Shown: one piece after another, positions 57,871 through 64,000 of the stretch
Layout: the number at the start of each line of letters is the position of its first letter
How positions within the stretch are numbered: the stretch's first letter is position 1
From: Mycobacteroides sp. CBMA 271
GTDB lineage: Bacteria; Actinomycetota; Actinomycetes; Mycobacteriales; Mycobacteriaceae
Length of the DNA: 64,000 nucleotides
NCBI RefSeq assembly: GCF_009729205.1
Contig: NZ_VTHB01000008.1
Span: 310,001-374,000 of the forward strand
Direction: 5' to 3'
Program-made: the position numbers and the translations under genes
The notes under the pieces: generated by a model
Seen by the model: only the letters and a program-made list of their open reading frames with translations
The model's database searches: none
What the model was told of the DNA's origin: nothing

Positions 57871-58857
57871 ATGCGACTACGTTTCGAGCAGTTTGCACCC
57901 GCCGACCCTCCTGACTCCTTTGACCCGTGGCATCGGATATCGCTGATCGATGACAACGACAAAGTCATCGTGCTGTTCGAGGAAGCGATGGACGGCGACG
58001 AGTTCATCGAATGGTTCTTCGAGAACGAAGCCGCAATCACTTCTGAGGTTGCACCATTCCCATTGAAGGAGAAGGACTCCTTACGCCAGAGCTTCGAAGA
58101 TGCCTGGGACAAGCTACCGAACTGGCATGTGCACATTGAGCCATCCGGAGTCAAAGATCCCGATGACCCTGCAGCTGATCGATTGGGAGAGTATCGACAA
58201 CGGCATAGCTCCGTTTTCGCGGCGAGTGGAATGGAATTTCCCGAGATCTTCTTCGGCCTGGGATATCACGGCCCTGAGATCTCCTGCATCGGCGCACCCG
58301 GGTCCTGGCATCCAGAGTTCTGGAGCGGCCCCGAGTGGAAATGGCAGTACTACCCCGTCGACTATCCAGAATTCTTCCTATGGCTCCGAATCCAGCACCC
58401 GGACAAGGCTCCTCCATTGGTAGGCGTCCTGCCTCTCGACCCAGTAGGTGCCTGGTACACAACGCCGGACGACGGGCGCGCTCCCGACAGCTATTCGTTG
58501 GAGGAGATCGAATGCAACCCTTGGGGCGAGCTTCCCGACGATGCAACTCCTGTGATGCAACAGGTCTATCGGGCGCGCACCAAACCCATCGCCAGTTACA
58601 CCGCCGAGGACCTTCGTGTTCTGATCGCTCAACAGGTCGGCCTGAACGTGGCGATACCGCACGCTCTGGTGCGCCTACAACATGAGCCGCTGTTGGAAGC
58701 CGACTTCTACCCTGGTGATGTACTTGCCGCCGTACTCAGAGTCTCGCCCGAGTATTGGGTGGCCAGCCCCAGCCATCGCGCAATAGTGGAAAAGATCGTC
58801 TGCCGCGTCGATGCCCCGGAACTCGCCTCTGATATCGAGGCATTCCGAAAGGCCTAA
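57871..58857 (+). CDS. CdiI-like contact-dependent-inhibition immunity protein (orphan)
   Basis: A 328-aa protein. The C-terminal about 75 residues (SYTAEDLRVLIAQQVGLNVA, then HEPLLEADFYPGDVLAAVL) match the pattern of the CdiI_2 immunity domain (PF18593). The N-terminal 240 residues (FEEAMDGDEFIEWFFENEAA; FFGLGYHGPEISCIGAPGSW) are of unknown, Trp/acid-rich character. ATG 57871 is chosen over TTG 57862. No toxin gene is next to it and base composition is less GC-rich than in the flanking genes, suggesting acquisition. It overlaps dnaX tail-to-tail. Confidence 0.62.
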   Translation: MRLRFEQFAPADPPDSFDPWHRISLIDDNDKVIVLFEEAMDGDEFIEWFFENEAAITSEVAPFPLKEKDSLRQSFEDAWDKLPNWHVHIEPSGVKDPDDPAADRLGEYRQRHSSVFAASGMEFPEIFFGLGYHGPEISCIGAPGSWHPEFWSGPEWKWQYYPVDYPEFFLWLRIQHPDKAPPLVGVLPLDPVGAWYTTPDDGRAPDSYSLEEIECNPWGELPDDATPVMQQVYRARTKPIASYTAEDLRVLIAQQVGLNVAIPHALVRLQHEPLLEADFYPGDVLAAVLRVSPEYWVASPSHRAIVEKIVCRVDAPELASDIEAFRKA

Positions 58858-60845
58858 CTGGGATCGATCTTGCGAGCGCCCAACTCGTTCTGAAGTAGTT
58901 CGAGCGCAACCTCTTCGGGGTCTCGTCGCGGTCCGGCCTCACCCTGGCCGGCCTCGGCGAGCATCTGCTCTTCCTCTTCCTCGGGGTTCGAGGGCTCCGG
59001 CTCCGGTTCTGGCTCGGGAGCCGGCTCAGGCGTCGGGCGGCTGGGCCGGGTCACCACTCGCGGAGCGGGCTTGTTGCTCTTTTGCGTGGGAGCCGAAGCG
59101 GCAGCCTCGCCACTGCCGACCTCACAACGGATTTCCCAGTCGACGCCGAGGGCATCCTTCAGGGCGTCCCGGATGACCTCGGCGTTGCGCGACTCGGTGA
59201 TCCGCTTGGCCAGCGGCGGCGAATCATGGGACAGCACAAGGGTCTTGCCCTCGATGGCTCGTACGGTCGCACCCGAGAGCATGACCTCGGTGGTCCGGCT
59301 GCGGTCGCGAACCTTGGACCGGATCTCAGCCCACGCATTGCGGACTGCAGTGGTGTCCAGCGCGCCCGGCTGACGCGGCGCGGGAGCGGGCTCTGGTTCG
59401 GGTTCGGGTTCGGGCTCAGGTTCTGGCGCCGGTTCGGGTTCGGGTTCGGGTTCCGGGGCGGGAGGCTCCGGCGCCGGTGTTGACTCTGGTTCTGGAGCCG
59501 GCTCTGGGACCGGAACGGGTGCCGGGGGCTCGGGTGTCGGAGCAGGGGCGGGCGGCGCGGGTGCGGGTTCCGGCGCAGGCGCGGGTGGCTCGGGAGCTGC
59601 GGCGGGTGCCTCCGCGGCCGGAGCGGTGGGCGCGTGCGACTTACGGACGAACCGAGGCGATTCACCACCTCCACCGGCCTCCGGAACGGACATATCGAGA
59701 CGCTTCTCGATGCGCTCGACACGTTGCAGCACAGCAGATTCGGCATCGGTGGCCGAGGGCAGCAGCAGCCTGGCGCACACCACCTCCAGCAGCAGCCGCG
59801 GCGCGGTCGCACCACGCATCTCCCCCAGCCCGGCGTGCAACACCTCGGCGTACCGGGTCAGCGTGGCGGCTCCGATCCGCTCGGCCTGACCACGCATGCG
59901 CTCAAGGACATCTTGCGGAGCGTCGACCACGCCGCGCTCGACGGCATCCGGAACTGCTTGCAGGACAATCAGATCGCGAAAGCGCTCCAGCAGGTCGGTG
60001 CCGAAACGGCGCGGATCATGGCCGGCGTCCATCACACCCTCGATGGCCCCGAACACCGCGGCGCCGTCGCCCGCGGCGAGGGCGTCCACCGCGTCGTCGA
60101 TCAACGCGATGTCGGTGACGCCCAGCAGCGACAGAGCGCGCTGGTAGGTGACGTGTTCCTCGTCCGCGCCGGCGAGTAGCTGATCAAGCACCGACAGGGA
60201 GTCGCGAGGGGACCCGCCGCCCGCGCGGATGACGAGCGGATACACCGGATCGTCGACGGCGACGTTCTCCTGCGCGCAGATGCCCTCGATGAGGGTTCGC
60301 ATGGTCTTCGGCGCGAGCAGACGGAACGGGTAGTGATGGGTGCGCGACCGGATAGTCGGCAGCACCTTCTCCGGTTCGGTGGTGGCGAAGACGAAGATCA
60401 GATGCTCGGGCGGCTCCTCGACGATCTTGAGCAGCGCATTGAAACCCGCGGTGGTGACCATATGCGCTTCGTCGATGATGAAGATGCGATAGCGCGACTG
60501 TGCGGGAGCGTAGAAGGCGCGGTCGCGCAGCTCCCGGGTGTCGTCCACACCGCCGTGGCTGGCAGCGTCGAGCTCGATGACGTCGACGTTCCCCGAGCCG
60601 TTGGGGGCCAGCGCGACGCAGGAATCGCAGGTTCCGCAAGGCCGGGAAGTAGGACCGTCGGCACAATTGAGCGAGCGGGCCAGGATGCGCGCGGAGGATG
60701 TCTTACCGCAGCCGCGGGGCCCCGAGAACAGGTAGGCGTGATTGATCCGGCCGGCGTCCAGTGCAGTGGTCAGCGGTCCGGTGACATGCTCCTGGCCGAC
60801 AACTTCGGCGAACGTCGCCGGGCGATACTTGCGGTACAGGGCCAC
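58854..60845 (-). CDS. dnaX: DNA polymerase III subunits gamma/tau
   Basis: A 663-aa clamp-loader ATPase. Walker A GPRGCGKTSSARIL, a zinc module with four Cys (NCADGPTSRPCGTCDSC), Walker B IFIIDEAHMVTTAGF and sensor-1 FVFATTEPEKVLPTIRSRTH. The C-terminal third is a Pro/Glu linker (about 415-500) followed by a tau-type domain with LDTTAVRNAWAEIRSKV. GTG 60845 equals the start of M. tuberculosis DnaX; TTG 60854 is in frame. TACCCT lies 8 nt upstream. Confidence 0.95.
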   Translation of the reverse strand: MALYRKYRPATFAEVVGQEHVTGPLTTALDAGRINHAYLFSGPRGCGKTSSARILARSLNCADGPTSRPCGTCDSCVALAPNGSGNVDVIELDAASHGGVDDTRELRDRAFYAPAQSRYRIFIIDEAHMVTTAGFNALLKIVEEPPEHLIFVFATTEPEKVLPTIRSRTHHYPFRLLAPKTMRTLIEGICAQENVAVDDPVYPLVIRAGGGSPRDSLSVLDQLLAGADEEHVTYQRALSLLGVTDIALIDDAVDALAAGDGAAVFGAIEGVMDAGHDPRRFGTDLLERFRDLIVLQAVPDAVERGVVDAPQDVLERMRGQAERIGAATLTRYAEVLHAGLGEMRGATAPRLLLEVVCARLLLPSATDAESAVLQRVERIEKRLDMSVPEAGGGGESPRFVRKSHAPTAPAAEAPAAAPEPPAPAPEPAPAPPAPAPTPEPPAPVPVPEPAPEPESTPAPEPPAPEPEPEPEPAPEPEPEPEPEPEPAPAPRQPGALDTTAVRNAWAEIRSKVRDRSRTTEVMLSGATVRAIEGKTLVLSHDSPPLAKRITESRNAEVIRDALKDALGVDWEIRCEVGSGEAAASAPTQKSNKPAPRVVTRPSRPTPEPAPEPEPEPEPSNPEEEEEQMLAEAGQGEAGPRRDPEEVALELLQNELGARKIDPS
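59393..59455. repeat. GGTTCG hexamer repeats in the dnaX linker
   Basis: Imperfect tandem runs of GGTTCG on the plus strand (CGAACC on the coding strand) encode Pro-Glu repeats of the DnaX linker. A low-complexity coding repeat that may vary in copy number. Confidence 0.7.
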
Positions 60846-60953
60846 GGAGAGCAAGGGTACCGGCGACCCCAGACGGTCCTGCCGGGCCGGTGTCTTGAAA
60901 CCGCACTACGAACATCGACTACATTCCGTGATCTTGTTCGCTAAAGTCCGCTC

Positions 60954-61679
60954 ATGAAGACACGTCGCGTTGATATGAACACTGTGTTGGCGGTTGGCGC
61001 GAGTGTCATGGCACTCGCATTCACCTCCGCTTGTTCCAAGGATGCGCCGAGCAATTCACCGGTGCCTGAGTCGAGTTCACAGAAGCCGGAAGAACCGAGC
61101 ACGAAGTTGCCCGCGGGGCCTGCCACCGGGTTGATCTTGACGCGTGAAGACTTCCCGGCGGGCGAGGGTTCGTTCACCGTCGAGGACAAGCTCAAGCTCG
61201 ACAAAGACAAGACGGGCAAGTCCAAGCCGGAGAAGGTCAACCCACCCGGATGCTACGAGTTCATTTCCGAGGGAGACGGCGATTACGACCGGGCGCAAGC
61301 CAAGTACGAATCGAACAGCGTGACCGCGGAAAGCAGTGTTGGGCTCGGGATCAAGCAGTCATTCGACGACCTCGCGAAGCGGGCCAAGGAGTGCGAGTCG
61401 GTGGAGATGGAGGGCGATGGCGTGGCAATGAAGGCGCACGTCTCCATCGCCGATCTGGCCGGCGCCTCCGCGGAAACCAAGTTGGTGAAGGTCGCCGGCT
61501 TTCTCGGACCCGACGGGGATCAAATCGGCGTCGAGTCGCATATCGCGGTCGCACATCCCCGCGGAACGACGGTCAGAATCGAGGTCGATCGATTCATAGA
61601 ACCCTGGACGCCCGAGCAGGACACGTTGGTGTTGGATCTACTCAACAAGCAGATCGCCAAGGTGCAGAAGGCGCCGTAG
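60954..61679 (+). CDS. Lipoprotein, paralogue 1
   Basis: A 241-aa lipoprotein with signal NTVLAVGASVMALAFTSAC (lipobox ending Cys27). The mature part is Pro/Ser-rich for 25 residues, then holds LTREDFPAGEGSF, GLGIKQSFDDLAKRAKECES, and ends TLVLDLLNKQIAKVQKAP. TAAAGT is 6 nt before ATG 60954 (leaderless). It shares the DFPAG segment, the AHPRGTTV strand and the C-terminus with the next gene, so the two arose by duplication. Function unknown. Confidence 0.72.
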   Translation: MKTRRVDMNTVLAVGASVMALAFTSACSKDAPSNSPVPESSSQKPEEPSTKLPAGPATGLILTREDFPAGEGSFTVEDKLKLDKDKTGKSKPEKVNPPGCYEFISEGDGDYDRAQAKYESNSVTAESSVGLGIKQSFDDLAKRAKECESVEMEGDGVAMKAHVSIADLAGASAETKLVKVAGFLGPDGDQIGVESHIAVAHPRGTTVRIEVDRFIEPWTPEQDTLVLDLLNKQIAKVQKAP

Positions 61680-61711
61680 GTGGATCTACACAGGACGGAT
61701 GGGGGACTCCC

Positions 61712-62368
61712 GTGGCTCGCACGCTGTCCATCGGCGCGATATCCGCTGCGCTGATCTTCGCGTCGGCGTGCACCAGCGTGATAGATGGTGAGCCGAAGAC
61801 GGACGGTTCACCCGGACCGCCCACGGGCGATCTCGACTCACTCCTGCTTAACCGTGCGGACTTTCCCGCTGGGTCCGGCACATACAAGGTGGTCGAACGT
61901 CCGGGCGACGACGGGCCCCAGGTGTCGCCGGCCGAGTGCAACATCTTCGTCAACCACGACACGGTCCCCTTCGACCAGGCCGCCGCACAGTTCGAGGACG
62001 GGCCGCTTCGCGTGGACGTTGTGGTTGGCAGGGGGATTACCGACTCGTTCCAGACCATCGAAGCGAAGGCTGGGCGGTGCGGCTCGGTCACGCTGGATCT
62101 TGACGGAATCGGCGGGACGGGCAGCGTCAAGATCGAGAAGGTATCGGGGACTGCCGTCGAAGCGACGGAGGCCGTCTTTACCGGCGGCCTCGGCGTGGAC
62201 GGTGAGCAGACCGTCGAGATCACCATCAAGACGCTCACCGCACATCCGCGGGGAGCCACGGTGACCGTCAAGGTCATGCATGCCATGGAGCCATGGGCGC
62301 CCGACAACGACAAGTTGGCGCTGACACTGCTCAACAAGCAGATCCAAAAGGTGCAAAAAGCGCCCTAG
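61712..62368 (+). CDS. Lipoprotein, paralogue 2
   Basis: A 218-aa lipoprotein with signal LSIGAISAALIFASAC (Cys20 lipidated). It has LLNRADFPAGSGTY, GRGITDSFQTIEAKAGRCG, AHPRGATVTVKVMHAMEPW and the end LALTLLNKQIQKVQKAP. GTG 61712 follows GGGGGA. Its last 45 bp form the left part of a direct repeat duplicated at 63847. Same operon as paralogue 1 (32-bp gap). Confidence 0.72.
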   Translation: MARTLSIGAISAALIFASACTSVIDGEPKTDGSPGPPTGDLDSLLLNRADFPAGSGTYKVVERPGDDGPQVSPAECNIFVNHDTVPFDQAAAQFEDGPLRVDVVVGRGITDSFQTIEAKAGRCGSVTLDLDGIGGTGSVKIEKVSGTAVEATEAVFTGGLGVDGEQTVEITIKTLTAHPRGATVTVKVMHAMEPWAPDNDKLALTLLNKQIQKVQKAP

Positions 62369-62410
62369 TCGTTGCGCTCCAGCAGCTTTTCGGCAGCGGC
62401 GAGCAGGGCC
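62324..62410. repeat. Direct repeat, left copy
   Basis: About 87 bp, roughly 88-90% identical to 63847-63933. It spans the 3' end of lipoprotein paralogue 2 and, on the opposite strand, a copy of the aminotransferase 3' end. The copies flank the HNH-type gene. Confidence 0.8.
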
Positions 62411-62430
62411 CAATCACATTCTGCAACTGC
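62365..62430 (-). pseudogene. Fragment of aminotransferase 3' end
   Basis: On the minus strand this reads about 20 codons ending ALLAAAEKLLERND and a TAG stop. The last 14 residues closely match the end of the aminotransferase at 63888 (ALLAATEKLLERGA). Upstream the similarity is lost, and a stop lies about 36 codons back, so it is a residual end left by the duplication. Confidence 0.55.
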
Positions 62431-62482
62431 CAACTTCAAGAAATCAGTTGCCAGCACCACCCGTCTGACGAACACTTATTTC

Positions 62483-63814
62483 GTGGACGAGGTACTTGAA
62501 CTGCCAGAGCGGAAACCCCGAGCAGGAGAGCACGTTGCAGGGTGCACGTTCTTTCTTTGGGGCAATACCGAATGTGCGATAGGCGCTCAAGCAGAGGACG
62601 GTGCCGCATTTGAGCAGTACAAACTCGGGACCAAACGTCCCCAAGTAACGAACCGCAAAGGATTCATAGCACTTCGCCCTTTCCTGCTGATTGAAACGAA
62701 TTCTTCAGCAGAGGCGTCTCGTCTTGCCAGCTTGCTGGATGCATTCGATACCGCGGACGCCCGGTACGACACGGTGAGGCTTCCGATTCACGAACGGATC
62801 AGTAGGTATGCAAAATTCGATATCAATGACGATACGCTCTCAATTGAGGCGCGCGGTAACAGAGTGTTCACTATTAGGATCAAAGATCGTCTATCCTATT
62901 TCCTAAAGCTCACTCAATGCCTCCATTTCTACATTTATGATGAACCGGCCCGACCTCCCCTCTACTTCGGTGCAATAAATGGACGACATGCACCTATTCA
63001 ATGGCCAATCGAGGCCGTGCACAGAGGGTCCATCAATCCGGGTATATTGGAGAAATCGAAAGAATGGCGACCTGCAATCATTCTCGATTACAACACCCGA
63101 GATGGAGATACCGGCACACGACCCTATGCCTGCCAGAGTGAGAGCTACTATATAAGCCAGGAAAGAGCATACACTCCGGAAGTGAGACCCAGGGCGTGCT
63201 GCATCGTATGCCAGGGCACAGATCTGAACGACGAGCATTGCATACCAGATTGGCTATCGAAGAGCCTCAACGTTATCCCCATCACGGCCAAGGTGTTTTG
63301 CAAGGCGTGCAATAGCTTCTTCGGGGATGAACTCGAGTCTCCCGTTGCAACTCTATATAGATCGGGCCTACTAATGAGCCCATCATACGAAAGTCTGGTC
63401 GATCGGTGGGCAGCAAAAACTGCAATAGCCTTAGCGTCGATTTCTCACGTCCACATTCCCCAGCCATTAATTGATTACGTCAGGTCCTCCAAGGCTGACC
63501 CTCTCCTTCTATGCTACAGAGAACGGGACGATAGCCCTGAAGAAGCTACCGATTTTTGGTATAGACTAACAAATTTTGATAGGGCAATGCCAGATGCCTT
63601 TCTGTTCTGTTTCGGATTCGGACCATTCGTATTCATTCTGATTCGTGGCGGGCAACACCGCCAGCAATTAGGCCAAGAAACCACCCCTACTCCAACGCAC
63701 GCTAGTTCCGACGTACCGGATAATGTGTACGACGGTCTGCTTCAGAAGTACTTTGGCATAACGCTAGAGATCGAGCCCGCCGATCTTCGTAGAACCCGAC
63801 CACGAAACGGATGA
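62483..63814 (+). CDS. HNH-type nuclease-like protein of an inserted segment
   Basis: A protein of about 443 aa. Near residues 264-305 it carries a zinc/HNH-like module: Cys-x2-Cys (CCIVCQG), the motif NDEHCIPDWL, then CKACNSFFGDELESP, as in HNH_5-type endonucleases. The first 260 residues and the C-terminal 140 are unassigned. GTG 62483 is a guess: the open frame extends to TTG 62372, but that part is repeat-derived. The DNA is far more AT-rich than its surroundings and lies between direct repeats, so it is acquired. A role in DNA defence or mobility is inferred only. Confidence 0.6.
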   Translation: MDEVLELPERKPRAGEHVAGCTFFLWGNTECAIGAQAEDGAAFEQYKLGTKRPQVTNRKGFIALRPFLLIETNSSAEASRLASLLDAFDTADARYDTVRLPIHERISRYAKFDINDDTLSIEARGNRVFTIRIKDRLSYFLKLTQCLHFYIYDEPARPPLYFGAINGRHAPIQWPIEAVHRGSINPGILEKSKEWRPAIILDYNTRDGDTGTRPYACQSESYYISQERAYTPEVRPRACCIVCQGTDLNDEHCIPDWLSKSLNVIPITAKVFCKACNSFFGDELESPVATLYRSGLLMSPSYESLVDRWAAKTAIALASISHVHIPQPLIDYVRSSKADPLLLCYRERDDSPEEATDFWYRLTNFDRAMPDAFLFCFGFGPFVFILIRGGQHRQQLGQETTPTPTHASSDVPDNVYDGLLQKYFGITLEIEPADLRRTRPRNG

Positions 63815-63840
63815 TGTAACGCCACCAGACTCGTAATCCG

Positions 63841-63891
63841 GTCCTCACACTGCTCAACAAGCAGATCGAAAAGGTGCAAAAGGCGCCCTAG
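63841..63891 (+). pseudogene. Lipoprotein 3' remnant
   Basis: A 17-codon fragment ending LTLLNKQIEKVQKAP and TAG, matching the C-termini of both lipoprotein paralogues. Upstream is the HNH insert, so the rest of this gene copy is missing. Confidence 0.75.
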
Positions 63892-63933
63892 GCGCCACGC
63901 TCCAGCAGCTTTTCGGTAGCGGCCAGCAGCGCA
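63847..63933. repeat. Direct repeat, right copy
   Basis: Right partner of 62324-62410. It covers the lipoprotein remnant and the functional end of the aminotransferase gene, so this side keeps the ancestral junction. Confidence 0.8.
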
Positions 63934-64000
63934 CACGTCGCCAGACCATCGACGGCCGCGCCGACGATTTCCAATGACGGGAACGACGGCGCAAGCCGAA
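63888..64000 (-). CDS. Class I/II aminotransferase, C-terminus only (Rv3722c-like)
   Basis: The last 36 codons before the window edge read RLAPSFPSLEIVGAAVDGLA and TCALLAATEKLLERGA. The Arg-Leu-Ala-Pro-Ser-Phe-Pro phrase is the substrate-arginine strand of fold-type I aminotransferases. Position next to dnaX matches Rv3722c, an aspartate aminotransferase. The N-terminal part lies outside the window. Confidence 0.75.
   Translation of the reverse strand, partial: RLAPSFPSLEIVGAAVDGLATCALLAATEKLLERGA

Noticed and set aside
59357..59640. Repeats in dnaX as a possible CRISPR array
   Set aside because: The units are 6-12 bp, in frame and encode Pro-Glu; there are no spacers.
59477..60179. Plus-strand frames inside dnaX
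   Set aside because: Lie within the ATPase region of dnaX on the opposite strand, no recognisable domain.
60846..60953. 4.5S SRP RNA expected near dnaX in mycobacteria
   Set aside because: The conserved GGAAG/AGCAGCC-type SRP loop is not present between dnaX and the lipoprotein gene.

Overview
The window is chromosomal DNA of a high-GC actinomycete. Gene content and order point to a rapidly growing mycobacterium, most likely the Mycobacteroides abscessus/chelonae group. This rests on recognised protein families and remembered synteny, not on a database search. The backbone follows the M. tuberculosis Rv3700c-Rv3722c order: egtE-D-C-B-A, a DUF4185 protein and its proline-rich neighbour, asd-ask, leuA, a dnaQ-like exonuclease, murT-gatD, recR-ybaB, ami1, an SRPBCC protein, an FAD oxidoreductase plus cyclopropane-synthase-like methyltransferase pair, dnaX, and the 3' end of the Rv3722c-type aminotransferase. 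Lineage-specific blocks interrupt this backbone.

0-6 kb: secreted proteins, then a tightly overlapping ergothioneine operon on the minus strand. 6-17.5 kb: an SDR, an NTF2-like protein, a luciferase-like oxidoreductase, a four-gene N-acetylglucosamine uptake and catabolism operon, a PfkB kinase, an ICMT-like methyltransferase, an ammonium transporter, and a nitronate-monooxygenase-like flavoprotein behind a KstR-type operator. 17.4-27.3 kb: an operon of an Ohr peroxidase with PknH-sensor-like exported proteins, then a cluster of one AAA+ ATPase and three TPR proteins (two membrane-bound), a DUF4185 probable arabinan hydrolase and a proline-rich membrane protein.

27.3-41.9 kb: aspartate pathway genes, an accessory two-gene insert of lower GC, a lipoprotein operon, leuA with a Leu-codon leader peptide and attenuator-type hairpins, and a zinc-starvation locus (mrf-rpmE2 divergent from rpmB2-rpmG-rpsN2-rpsR2, with two Zur-type boxes). 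A serine hydrolase and the exonuclease follow. 42-58 kb: a MarR/phosphotransferase/acyl-CoA dehydrogenase group, a glycine-rich PadR-like regulator with tandem palindromes, peptidoglycan amidation and DNA-repair genes, and a divergent TetR locus joining a flavin monooxygenase-like enzyme and an enoyl-CoA hydratase to a kinase and an enolase paralogue with altered active-site residues.

57.8-64 kb: an orphan CdiI-like immunity protein, dnaX, two paralogous lipoproteins, and an AT-rich HNH-type gene inserted between ~85-bp direct repeats that duplicate the converging ends of a lipoprotein gene and the aminotransferase gene.

Many genes carry a TANNNT hexamer 6-8 nt before the start codon, the mycobacterial leaderless-promoter pattern; this was used to choose several starts. 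I found no rRNA, tRNA, CRISPR array or insertion sequence. No stretch over 300 bp lacks a gene.
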